Program-made: the position numbers and the translations under genes
NCBI GenBank assembly: GCA_910588295.1
Contig: CAJUQO010000002.1
Span: 77,659-141,658, forward strand
Source of the DNA: an uncultured Lachnospiraceae bacterium
GTDB lineage: Bacteria; Bacillota; Clostridia; Lachnospirales; Lachnospiraceae
Direction of reading: 5' to 3'
Length of the DNA: 64,000 nt
Shown here: piece by piece, positions 16,502 to 23,954 of the stretch
How the letters are laid out: the number at the start of each line of letters is the position of its first letter
How positions within the stretch are numbered: position 1 is the first letter of the stretch
Notes under the pieces: model-generated
What the model saw: only the letters and a program-made list of their open reading frames with translations
Database searches by the model: none
What the model was told of the DNA's origin: nothing

Positions 16502-17662
16502 TCAGACAGGCTGCCCTGTCCTCTTTTTCGGCGGCTTTGAGCCCAGAAACTGATAATAGTACGTCTTCAACATGCCGTTGTAAATCTTTCGGTTTCTGTC
16601 CGCTTTTCTTCCTATATAATGTTCCGCGTCCGCAAAGCCGGTGATTAAGTACATGGACCAGTCATCCAGCCTGGCAAAGCCCTCCCCGATCTCCCGGTAC
16701 AGCCCGGGCAGTTCTTCCCTGTCTGACAGCCGCTCGCCATAAGGCGGATTGCAGATGATGAACCCGTACTTTTTCGGATGGCTGAGATCCCGGATGGCCC
16801 GCTGCTGGAAATGGATCAGATGATCCACCCCCGCCGTCTTCGCGTTCTCCCGGGCCAGGCGCACCACCTCGCCGTCGATATCGTATCCCTGGATATCCGT
16901 CACGATATCGGTGCGTACCCGATCCGCAGCTTCCTCCCTGGCATCCTGCCAGCAACCCGCCGGTATCAGATTCTCCCACCGCTCGGCCAGGAACCTGCGT
17001 TTTATCCCGGGAGCCATATCCGCGGCCATCATGGCCGCTTCAATGGGAAATGTGCCGCTGCCGCACATCGGATCCACCAGTATCCGGTCACGGTTCCAGG
17101 GAGTCAGCATGAGCAGGGCCGCGGCCAGTGTCTCCGTAATCGGCGCCTTGGCCGTCCGCTGGCGGTATCCCCTTTTATGAAGGGAGATACCCGTGGTATC
17201 CAGTCCCACTGTCACTGTATCCTTCATAAATGTGACGCGAAGGGGATAAGAGGCCCCCTCCTCCTCGAACCAGGACAAGCCGTAAGCGCCTTTAAGCCGC
17301 TCCACCACAGCCTTTTTCATCACAGACTGGATATCCGAGGGGCTGAACAGTTTGCTTTTAATGGACGTGGCCTTTGCCACCCAGAATTTCCCGTCCGCCG
17401 GGATATACCGCTCCCAGGGCAGCGCCCTTGTTCCCTCAAACAATTCCTCAAAGGTACGGGCCTGAAATTCCCCCACCTTGATCAGCACCCGCTCCGTGGT
17501 GCGCAGAAATATATTGGCGTACGCCACCGCCTCGGCATCGCCGTAAAAGGTCACTTTTCCGTCCTCCACCGAGGCAATATCGTATCCCAGATCCAGAATC
17601 TCCCGTTTCAGCACCGCCTCCAGACCGAAATGACAGGGGGCCATCAGTTTCCATCGCCGCAT
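16502..17662 (-). CDS. THUMP-domain class I RNA methyltransferase (RlmL N-terminal/YpsC type)
   Basis: A 386-residue RNA N2-guanine methyltransferase-like protein. An N-terminal THUMP domain (about 1-160) precedes a Rossmann methyltransferase with the SAM motif DPMCGSGTFPIEAA near 195 and the catalytic NPPYGERL near 305, the NPPY signature of N-methyltransferases acting on a base amino group. Length matches B. subtilis YpsC. The ATG at 17662 follows AGAAAGGAT; the longer open frame up to 17860 overlaps the upstream gene and is not used. Only 2 nt separate it from the upstream phosphoesterase stop. Confidence 0.88.
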   Translation of the reverse strand: MRRWKLMAPCHFGLEAVLKREILDLGYDIASVEDGKVTFYGDAEAVAYANIFLRTTERVLIKVGEFQARTFEELFEGTRALPWERYIPADGKFWVAKATSIKSKLFSPSDIQSVMKKAVVERLKGAYGLSWFEEEGASYPLRVTFMKDTVTVGLDTTGISLHKRGYRQRTAKAPITETLAAALLMLTPWNRDRILVDPMCGSGTFPIEAAMMAADMAPGIKRRFLAERWENLIPAGCWQDAREEAADRVRTDIVTDIQGYDIDGEVVRLARENAKTAGVDHLIHFQQRAIRDLSHPKKYGFIICNPPYGERLSDREELPGLYREIGEGFARLDDWSMYLITGFADAEHYIGRKADRNRKIYNGMLKTYYYQFLGSKPPKKRTGQPV

Positions 17663-17664
17663 AG

Positions 17665-18246
17665 CTATATCCTTTCTTCTTTTGATCCACGGACTCCTTG
17701 CTGTCCCAGCGCCGTCTGTCCCAGAACCGCACCGTCCATGGTACGGACAGAAAATGTTTCCTCCTCCAGCACACCGTAGGTAGGCGGATTCCCTCCCTTG
17801 GGGATCGCCACGGAGCCCGGATTCAGGCAAATATGGCCTCCCACCGATCCGGCCTGCCAAATATGGGTGTGGCCGTAGAGCAGTACGTCCCCATCACAAA
17901 AGGGCGGAAAATGCTGTGGAGAAAAATGATGGCCGTGGGTGGCGTAAATAAGCCTGTCCGCCAGAGGCAGAACCGCGTAATCCGCCAGGATCGGAAACTC
18001 CAGCACCATCTGATCCACCTCCGTATCGCAGTTGCCCCGCACACAGAACAGCTCCTTTTTTATGGCATTCAGCATGGCCAGCACCTCCTTGGGGGCATAT
18101 TCCCTCGGCAGATCATTGCGGGGGCCGTGGTAAAGAATATCCCCCAACAGGAGCAAACGCCCGGCCCCCTCCCGGTCAAAGGCCTCCAGAAGCTTCCGGC
18201 AGGCCCAGGCCGACCCATGGATATCTGACGCAACTACAATCTTCAT
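17665..18246 (-). CDS. yfcE: YfcE-type metallophosphodiesterase (paralogue 2)
   Basis: A 193-residue calcineurin-like phosphodiesterase with ASDIHGSAW (7-15), LLGDILYHGPRN (about 34-45), RGNCD (about 71), ATHGHH (about 102) and LYGHTHIWQ (about 125). The sequence is closer to E. coli YfcE than the paralogue at 15406-15885. It is first in the leftward four-gene operon with the THUMP methyltransferase, rdgB and that paralogue. Its cellular substrate is unknown. Confidence 0.9.
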   Translation of the reverse strand: MKIVVASDIHGSAWACRKLLEAFDREGAGRLLLLGDILYHGPRNDLPREYAPKEVLAMLNAIKKELFCVRGNCDTEVDQMVLEFPILADYAVLPLADRLIYATHGHHFSPQHFPPFCDGDVLLYGHTHIWQAGSVGGHICLNPGSVAIPKGGNPPTYGVLEEETFSVRTMDGAVLGQTALGQQGVRGSKEERI

Positions 18247-18316
18247 ACTGTACTCTCCTCGTAACTTTTTTCCTTCGTAAATTTAAAGCTATTGTACCCA
18301 CATCCTGTCCTTTCCG

Positions 18317-18622
18317 TCAAGAAGTGTGCTCTCTTTTTGCCATATATGCCTGTATGCCGCCTTTCAGGGAGGAGACCCTGTAACCCCTCTCCGCCAGAGT
18401 AACAGCGGCTGCCATGCTAGTGATGCCGTGTTCACAATACAGAATGATCGATTTATCACGATAACGGGACATCTGCCCGAGATTCTCATATGGAACATGA
18501 ATAGAGCCGGGTATATGCATTTCCCGGTACTCTCCGGCAGAACGCAGATCCACCACCACCACGCCGGGCCGGGACCTCCGCCGCTCTAACTCTTCCACCG
18601 ATATGGTTTCCGGTTTTTTCAT
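18317..18622 (-). CDS. Single-domain rhodanese-like protein
   Basis: A 101-residue protein consisting only of a rhodanese fold: VVVVDLRSAGEYREMHIPGSIHVPY, then the active-site loop YCEHGITS with the catalytic Cys near residue 64, and GYRVSSLKGGI at the end. Such proteins carry a persulfide or transfer sulfur; the partner is not visible here. The ATG follows AAAAAGGAG. Confidence 0.9.
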   Translation of the reverse strand: MKKPETISVEELERRRSRPGVVVVDLRSAGEYREMHIPGSIHVPYENLGQMSRYRDKSIILYCEHGITSMAAAVTLAERGYRVSSLKGGIQAYMAKREHTS

Positions 18623-18965
18623 GATAGAACTCCTTTTTTATTACTATATTCCCGATGAAAGATTTTGTGTTACCGGCCGGACAGGCCAGCACTCCTCCCG
18701 GGGCCGCGTTGCACGCGGTGCGCCCGGCCCATCCCAACGGAAAGAGAAACAGCCAGTAGGGGAGCTACTGACTGTTTCAAGGGGAGTATAAATAATTAAT
18801 AAGGGGTTATTAATTGTAAAAAAGACGCCATACAAGGCAGATTCTTTTTTACGTTACAATTATAATACATATTTAAATAAAATGCAATAAAAATTGATGA
18901 ATATTCCCACTGTATTTTGGAATAATAGCATTGTAATTAAAATTTATGACACTGGAGGTAAGAAA
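18623..18965. other. Intergenic region with several inverted repeats
   Basis: No gene is evident in this 343-bp divergent spacer. It holds a G+C-rich hairpin (CCGGG ... CCCGG, about 18697-18729, with an inner CCGCG/CGCGG stem), a 13-bp hairpin with one mismatch (18747-18777, AAACAGCCAGTAG with CTACTGACTGTTT) and a perfect 9-bp inverted repeat AATTAATAA-GGGG-TTATTAATT (18794-18815). The last third is very AT-rich and probably carries the promoter of the small gene at 18966. The repeats lie in the upstream region of the rhodanese gene, read leftwards. Confidence 0.45.
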
Positions 18966-19169
18966 ATGTCTAAAAATTACAGTTCAGACACCACTGACAA
19001 AAACAGAATGAGCAATACTTCCACAAACGAAAGCAACCAGAGCAATGATTGCCACAACAAAAACAGCAAAAACTCCACAGATAAGAATTCTCAGAGCAAA
19101 AACGCCCAGAGCAAAAATGCACAGAACAAGAACAGCTTCTCTAACGAGACTCAGAACGAGAACTACTAA
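18966..19169 (+). CDS. Small Asn/Ser/Lys-rich protein
   Basis: A 67-residue, strongly hydrophilic, low-complexity protein of mostly Asn, Ser and Lys, with few hydrophobic residues and one Cys. It contains a tandem protein repeat (SKNAQ-SKNAQ-NKNS) that is also a 15-nt DNA repeat at 19092-19136. The ATG follows GGAGGTAAG and a perfect terminator follows the stop, so it is probably a real transcription unit. I recognise no family. The composition recalls small spore or DNA-associated proteins, but that is only a guess. Confidence 0.6.
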   Translation: MSKNYSSDTTDKNRMSNTSTNESNQSNDCHNKNSKNSTDKNSQSKNAQSKNAQNKNSFSNETQNENY

Positions 19170-19183
19170 AATCGTTCTCCCGA

Positions 19184-19215
19184 AAGATTCCCGGTATATC
19201 CGGGAATCTTTTTTT
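19184..19215 (+). terminator. Terminator after the Asn-rich gene
   Basis: A perfect 11-bp stem (AAGATTCCCGG with CCGGGAATCTT) around TATAT, ending in a seven-T tract. Confidence 0.9.
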
Positions 19216-19279
19216 GAAAAACTATTGACAAACCCCCGGTAAAAGAGTATGATATGACTGTTGTTTGAGAGAACAGCGT

Positions 19280-19353
19280 GTGCGTGTAGCTCAGCTGGAT
19301 AGAGCACTTGGCTACGGACCAAGGTGTCGGGAGTTCGAATCTTCTCACGCACG
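19280..19353 (+). tRNA. tRNA-Arg (ACG)
   Basis: Complete cloverleaf: acceptor GTGCGTG with CACGCAC, anticodon stem CTTGG/CCAAG and loop CTACGGA with anticodon ACG (read as ICG), T-loop TTCGAAT. CCA is not encoded. A strong terminator follows 6 nt later, so it is transcribed alone. Confidence 0.95.
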
Positions 19354-19359
19354 GTCAGG

Positions 19360-19389
19360 ACTTGCAGTTTCAGAACTGCAAGTTTTTTT
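19360..19389 (+). terminator. Terminator after tRNA-Arg
   Basis: A perfect 10-bp stem, ACTTGCAGTT with AACTGCAAGT around TCAG, followed by a T7 tract. Confidence 0.9.
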
Positions 19390-19411
19390 GTTTCAATAAT
19401 ACATGCATCGT

Positions 19412-19445
19412 AAAAAAGCTACTGTCTTTTGTAACAGCAGCCTTT
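19412..19445 (-). terminator. Probable terminator of the HPr-like transcript
   Basis: Read on the minus strand, GCTGCTGT pairs with ACAGTAGC (one G-U) and is followed by six T residues. It lies about 155 nt beyond the stop of the HPr-like gene, so the transcript would have a long structured 3' region. Confidence 0.6.
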
Positions 19446-19519
19446 CATGGTGAGAAACTATATATTAGAAATTGAATCCGCAGGAAAAAGTATTTTCCGC
19501 CGCCGATGGGTGATAGTCC

Positions 19520-19583
19520 GGCAGCCGCCCATTCCCCGCAGATCCAATGGGGTTGGTATTTTATGCAGCCGCGGACGGCTGCC
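19520..19583 (-). other. Structured 3' region with competing stems
   Basis: In the minus-strand transcript downstream of the HPr-like gene, GGCAGCCG (complement of 19576-19583) can pair either with the nearby CGGCTGC (complement of 19565-19571) or with the distant CGGCTGCC (complement of 19520-19527). A further CCCATT/AATGGG stem lies between. Mutually exclusive stems can be regulatory, but no coding or named RNA family is recognised. Confidence 0.3.
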
Positions 19584-19599
19584 CAGCCGCTGTTCTGGC

Positions 19600-19833
19600 T
19601 TACGCTAGGAACGGCTGAATGTCATTGGTAAGAGCGCCCATCTCATAATAATCCTCCGGCACTCTGAGTTCCAGTACGCGATTCAGATCAATGGACAGGA
19701 TACCCATCACAGAACGCGCATCCACGCTGTATCTACCTGCTGCAATATCCATAGATCCCTCATACTTGGAAATCTGTTTCACAAATTCACTTACTTTCTC
19801 AATACTGTTCAACGATAATTTGAATGTTTTCAT
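19600..19833 (-). CDS. HPr-like protein lacking the phospho-His
   Basis: A 77-residue protein with the HPr fold pattern: IEKVSEFVKQISKYEGSMDIAAGRYSVDARSVMGILSIDL resembles the helix 1 to strand region of HPr around DAKSIMGVMSL. The N-terminal GLHARPA motif that carries His15 in true HPr is absent (LSLNSIEKVSEF instead). It therefore cannot take phosphate from Enzyme I at that site. Similar His-less HPr-like proteins are common in Clostridia; a regulatory role is likely but unknown. Confidence 0.75.
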   Translation of the reverse strand: MKTFKLSLNSIEKVSEFVKQISKYEGSMDIAAGRYSVDARSVMGILSIDLNRVLELRVPEDYYEMGALTNDIQPFLA

Positions 19834-20016
19834 AATAACGCCTCCTCAAGCTCTAAAAACATCAGTTACCTCCCACGGGAAATTTTACCTCCCCGCTTGC
19901 AAGTGTTACTTTATCAAAAAAAACGCCCCCGATACATCAAATATCTTGGACGTTTTCAAATTTCTTATACATATTTCCGGTTTTTAGGAGCTCTTTTTTC
20001 TATCTCGCCCTCTGTC

Positions 20017-21258
20017 TCACTCCTCCGCGTCCGTTTCCTGCAAACTGTAAGTATCCCTGTATTCCTTGGGAGTCAGCCCGGTAAACTTACGAAACACTGT
20101 GCTGAAATGGCTCTGTGAACTGAAATTCAGCACAAAGGCAATCTCCTGCAGCGTATTGGACGTGTAGATCAGCATACTTTTGGCCGCCTTGACTTTCTCC
20201 TCAAGTACATACCGCGTGATCGTTTTGCCCGTGCTCTTATGGAACAGGGAAGACAGATAGTCGGCATTGACGCAAAAATTCCCCGCCATATCGCTGACCT
20301 TAATCTCCGACTGCAGGTTGCGGAAAACATAATCTTTCACCTTTGTCACCAGCGGATGAGGCAGCTCAGCTTTTTGCTTTTCTTCCACAACCATATCCAC
20401 CAGCTTGTACTCCGCCTCCCGCATCACGGCCTCCACCTGTTCCGCCGTCTTCATGGATTCCGCCATACAGATGAAACTGTCGCTGACCGTCAGGGCATTT
20501 TCCGCAGCAATACCGCCTTCAATAGCGGCCCGGCTGGCCAGGGTGATCAGGGAAATTGCTCTATTTTTTGCCTGGCGGAGCTGATCCGCCGCCAATATGC
20601 CGCGTTCTCCCACATCCATCTCTGAGATTACCTTCCGCAGCCCTTCCTTGTCTCCCTTGCTGATGCAGTCCATCTCCCGCCTCTCCATATTGTAAGGCGT
20701 GCGGGGCGTTTCTTTCTCCTGATGCATGATCGTAGTTTCCACCAGATTCTGCTCCAGACGCTTTTTCATTTCACTGTTCATGAAATTTTTTTCCCACACG
20801 TCATCCACGGACAGCTCCTGCCCGGTAATCATATGAAAGACTGACAGCAATCCGCAGACAAAAAATTCCCGGGAACAGTAGGGAAGGCGGTATCCGTCCG
20901 CCGGATCCAAATGGTGGCACCTGATGATTTTCTGGTTCAACTCCTTATATACGGGCACCAGGCTGACCGGCCCTATAATCATTACCCAGCCCAGATCCAT
21001 CTGAATTACCGCGCTGATCACCTGATCATATTCATAATAGAGATGGGGACAATCCTGCCAGCCATACCCCATGAGCAGCCGAAAAAAATCTGTATCCCGC
21101 ATGACAGGATCTTTATCATCATCCAGCATACCATACTTCCGGATCAGATATCCGCTTTTATCAAATACCCGGATCACCGCGTGCATCTGGATCACCGCCT
21201 GGCGCAGTACATAATCCAGATTCACCTCAGCACATCTATATTCCTTCACTTCGCGCAT
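20017..21258 (-). CDS. AraC-family transcriptional regulator
   Basis: A 413-residue regulator. The last 100 residues are an AraC DNA-binding domain with two helix-turn-helix units (IKVSDMAGNFCVNADYLSSLFHK and LQEIAFVLNFSSQSHFSTVFRKFTGLTPKEYR). The first 170 residues form a sensory domain (DCPHLYYEYDQVISAVIQMDLGWVMIIGPVSL), and a helical segment of about 120 residues joins the two. The ligand is unknown. It is transcribed leftwards, divergent from the DUF421 gene; a link to the nearby corrinoid cluster is possible but not shown. Confidence 0.88.
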   Translation of the reverse strand: MREVKEYRCAEVNLDYVLRQAVIQMHAVIRVFDKSGYLIRKYGMLDDDKDPVMRDTDFFRLLMGYGWQDCPHLYYEYDQVISAVIQMDLGWVMIIGPVSLVPVYKELNQKIIRCHHLDPADGYRLPYCSREFFVCGLLSVFHMITGQELSVDDVWEKNFMNSEMKKRLEQNLVETTIMHQEKETPRTPYNMERREMDCISKGDKEGLRKVISEMDVGERGILAADQLRQAKNRAISLITLASRAAIEGGIAAENALTVSDSFICMAESMKTAEQVEAVMREAEYKLVDMVVEEKQKAELPHPLVTKVKDYVFRNLQSEIKVSDMAGNFCVNADYLSSLFHKSTGKTITRYVLEEKVKAAKSMLIYTSNTLQEIAFVLNFSSQSHFSTVFRKFTGLTPKEYRDTYSLQETDAEE

Positions 21259-21410
21259 ACATGCCCCCCTTTCTCCTGCCTTATCCTATCATATTCACCT
21301 ATTTTATGTAAACCAGAAATTGATTTTCCATACATATTTTTTTTATCCCCGCAAAAACTATTCCCAAAATGCAGTCATCCCCTAACAACATTTTCCAAAG
21401 GAGGCACCTT

Positions 21411-22121
21411 ATGCTTGATTATATTAACCTGCTCTGGCAGACACTGTTGTCATTTATTGTACTGTTCATCCTGACAAAGATGATCGGTTATCGACAGATC
21501 TCACAGCTCAGCCTGTTCGACTACATTAACGGCATTACGATCGGCTCCATCGCCGCAGAGATGGCTACTGAACTGGAATCCAACCCCGTGTTTCCCCTGA
21601 CCGCCATGGTACTCTACGGGATCTTCACCATTATCGTCTCCCGGCTGACCGCCAAATCCATCAAGGCCCGGCGTTTTATCACCGGCGAACCGATGATCCT
21701 GCTGAATAACGGATTAATTTATAAAAAAAATCTTGTCAAAGCCCGTATGAACCTAAACGAATTTCTGGAAGAATGCCGGATCAGCGGTTATTTTTCCGTG
21801 TCAGACCTGCAGACGGCTATTCTGGAGAGCAACGGCAAAATCAGTTTTATACCCAAAGCAGATAAAAAGCCCCTGACACCGGAAGATATGAACCTTTCGC
21901 CGGAACAGGAGTATCTGAATGCCAATGTGATTCTCGACGGACACATTATGGAAAAGAATCTGCGCCATGCGGGAAAAGACAGGAACTGGTTGGATAAGAA
22001 ACTGAAAGGCTACGGCGTAAACGGTCCCGAAGAAGTCCTGCTGGCCACCCACCAAGCACCGGATGATCTGCAGGTATATCCACAAAACGCGGGCGAAGAT
22101 CCCTCGGATATCCTGGATTGA
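21411..22121 (+). CDS. DUF421 (YetF-like) membrane protein
   Basis: A 236-residue protein with about three N-terminal membrane helices and a cytoplasmic domain bearing the family motifs RQISQLSLFDYINGITIGSIAAEMA near 25-50, GEPMILLNNGLIYKKNL near 100 and the LRISGYFSVSDLQTAILESNGKIS-type region near 125. YetF-type proteins are widespread in spore formers. Their function is unclear, though some act in spore germination. The ATG at 21411 follows AAAGGAGG; a longer frame from 21369 lacks a ribosome-binding site. Confidence 0.88.
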   Translation: MLDYINLLWQTLLSFIVLFILTKMIGYRQISQLSLFDYINGITIGSIAAEMATELESNPVFPLTAMVLYGIFTIIVSRLTAKSIKARRFITGEPMILLNNGLIYKKNLVKARMNLNEFLEECRISGYFSVSDLQTAILESNGKISFIPKADKKPLTPEDMNLSPEQEYLNANVILDGHIMEKNLRHAGKDRNWLDKKLKGYGVNGPEEVLLATHQAPDDLQVYPQNAGEDPSDILD

Positions 22122-22181
22122 CAGGATTCTCCCCAAAAATATCCCGTTCCTGCTATACCCGCGAGTATAAAAACACCGAAA

Positions 22182-22212
22182 AAGGGCTGCTTACCAGGAG
22201 CAGCCCTTCTTA
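22182..22212 (+). terminator. Terminator after the DUF421 gene
   Basis: A perfect 10-bp stem, AAGGGCTGCT with AGCAGCCCTT, followed by CTT. About 60 nt past the stop codon. The complement is A-rich, so it may also work leftwards. Confidence 0.75.
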
Positions 22213-22227
22213 TGTTTGATTATGCAG

Positions 22228-22250
22228 AAAACCTGCCGATGGCAGGTTTT
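22228..22250 (-). terminator. Terminator after the corrinoid protein gene
   Basis: AAAACCTGCC pairs perfectly with GGCAGGTTTT around a 3-nt loop, about 20 nt beyond the stop codon of the leftward corrinoid gene. The minus strand continues with CTG, so the stem itself supplies the T4. Confidence 0.75.
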
Positions 22251-22271
22251 CCATATAGAAGTAAGAAACAA

Positions 22272-22910
22272 TTAAGCGCCAACCAAAGATTTTGCCAGAG
22301 TAGCTGCGGAAGCGGCATCCTCGGAATAGCCGTCTGCGCCGATCTCGTCAGCAAATGCCTGGGTGATCGGAGCGCCGCCAACCATAATCTTAACATCCTT
22401 GCGGAAGTCTTCGGCATTGATAGCAGCAACGGTGTCCCTCAGGGACGGCATTGTGGTTGTCAACAAAGCGGACAGGCAGATAACCTTTGTGTCCGGATTC
22501 TCTTTGTAGGTTTCAATAATCTTCTCGATCGGAACGTCCACGCCCAGGTCGATAACCTCAAAACCAGCGGACTCGATCATCATAGCTACCAGGTTCTTAC
22601 CGATATCATGCAGATCGCCTGCAACGGTAGCAATGATCAGTTTGCCCAGAGCGCCTGTGGAACCGGAGCCAAGGTGGGGTTTCAGAACCTCAACACCCTT
22701 CTTCATAGCCCTTGCCGCTACCAGCATCTCGGGAACGAAGATCTCATTGTTTTTGAATTTCTCACCAACTACGGCCATAGCGTCGATCATACCTTTGTTC
22801 AGGATTTCAGTCGGGTCTTCGCCTGCGTCAATGGCTGCCTGTACGGCAGGGCCTACCAATTTCGCTTTACCTTTTTCGATCAATGCTGCAACTTCATCAA
22901 TTTTGGACAT
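22272..22910 (-). CDS. Corrinoid (B12-binding) methyl-carrier protein
   Basis: A 212-residue methyl carrier of the MtaC/MtbC/MttC type. An N-terminal four-helix cap domain (about 1-85) is followed by a Rossmann B12 domain with the lower-ligand motif DLHDIGKNLVAMM (His near residue 100) and the GGAPITQAFADEIGADGYSEDA end. It carries a methyl group on cobalt between a substrate-specific methyltransferase and an acceptor methyltransferase. The next gene upstream is a pterin-type methyltransferase and a RACo-like activator follows, a set seen in acetogen and Clostridia demethylation systems. Confidence 0.92.
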   Translation of the reverse strand: MSKIDEVAALIEKGKAKLVGPAVQAAIDAGEDPTEILNKGMIDAMAVVGEKFKNNEIFVPEMLVAARAMKKGVEVLKPHLGSGSTGALGKLIIATVAGDLHDIGKNLVAMMIESAGFEVIDLGVDVPIEKIIETYKENPDTKVICLSALLTTTMPSLRDTVAAINAEDFRKDVKIMVGGAPITQAFADEIGADGYSEDAASAATLAKSLVGA

Positions 22911-22991
22911 TTTGTTTTCCTCCGCTTTTTTAATTTATTTTAAACAGACAGTCCTCATTGCCCGTTTAAATCATAGCCAATTATGTACTGC

Positions 22992-23798
22992 TTATTTTTT
23001 TACCGGACCGATCAATCCCTCACGGTACGCATCAATGTATTCCATGCAGTAGTCATCCAGCCCCAGCAGCGCCTCTGTGGCATAGATCAATCCCAGCAGG
23101 TCACGGTTCGTCGGGTCAAGGATACCGCTGTCAAGACCTGCTTTCATAGCCAGGACAGTGAAGCCCATATTGATCAGCTTACGTACCGGCAGATTGAAAG
23201 AAATATTGCTGATAGCAGCCGTGATGTGGATCTCCGGATACTGTCCGCGGATCGTACTGATCACTTCCTCGATCATGGCGATACCATCCTCAGATGTGCA
23301 CAGCATCTCGATCAGGGGATCGATATGAATACGGCTCGGAGCGATACCATACTCTTTGGCTTTGGCCATCAGTTTGTCAAATACTTTGAGCCTGTCCGCC
23401 GCGCATTTCGGAATACCGGTATCATCGGACAACAGTGCGATCACTTCCCATTTTGTATCCGCGATGGCCGGGAACAGCACGTCCACCTTGTCGCCCTCCA
23501 TGGAAACGGAATTGATCAGGCCTTCCCGTTTGCAGTACGGGAATACTTCCTGCAATACTTTGGGGCTGGGGCTGTCCACCGAGATCGGGAGATCGGTAAC
23601 TTCCTGAATGCAGTCGATCATCCACTTTAAGGTCTCGACCTCCACATCCTCCTCTACGGATGCGCAGCAGTCGATATATGTAGCGCCTGCCTCAGCCTGA
23701 GCAACGGCTCTTGCCTTGATGAACTCCGCGTCCCGCTCGGCAATCGCTTTTGCCACGGACGGAATGGAGCCGTTGATCTTCTCACCAATAATAATCAT
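22992..23798 (-). CDS. Methyltetrahydrofolate:corrinoid methyltransferase
   Basis: A 268-residue TIM-barrel pterin-binding methyltransferase (dihydropteroate-synthase-like; AcsE/MtvA/MtrH group). It begins MIIIGEKINGSIPS and contains YIDCCASVEEDVEVETLKWM near 60, PISVDSPSP near 90 and HIDPLIEMLCTSEDG near 165. The enzyme moves methyl groups between the Co of the corrinoid partner and tetrahydrofolate. ATG 23798 follows TTAGGAGG; the frame stays open upstream to 23861 without a better start. It lies 81 nt before the corrinoid gene. Confidence 0.9.
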   Translation of the reverse strand: MIIIGEKINGSIPSVAKAIAERDAEFIKARAVAQAEAGATYIDCCASVEEDVEVETLKWMIDCIQEVTDLPISVDSPSPKVLQEVFPYCKREGLINSVSMEGDKVDVLFPAIADTKWEVIALLSDDTGIPKCAADRLKVFDKLMAKAKEYGIAPSRIHIDPLIEMLCTSEDGIAMIEEVISTIRGQYPEIHITAAISNISFNLPVRKLINMGFTVLAMKAGLDSGILDPTNRDLLGLIYATEALLGLDDYCMEYIDAYREGLIGPVKK

Positions 23799-23954
23799 TG
23801 TGCAAAAACCTCCTAAACAATATATGGCTATCATAGCACAAAACTTTTCTGCCGTAAACAAAAATCTAAGATTTTCGCACTCTTTTTTATTTCTTTTTTA
23901 CAGGTGTTTTGTACGAATCACACAAACGCATTTCTATGGATATAAATGGAAAAC

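Noticed and set aside
16778..17779. Plus-strand open frame of 333 codons
   Set aside because: It is antisense to the THUMP methyltransferase and phosphoesterase genes and has shadow-type composition.
22911..22991. Possible cobalamin riboswitch near the corrinoid genes
   Set aside because: No B12-box or long structured leader is visible before any of the three genes.
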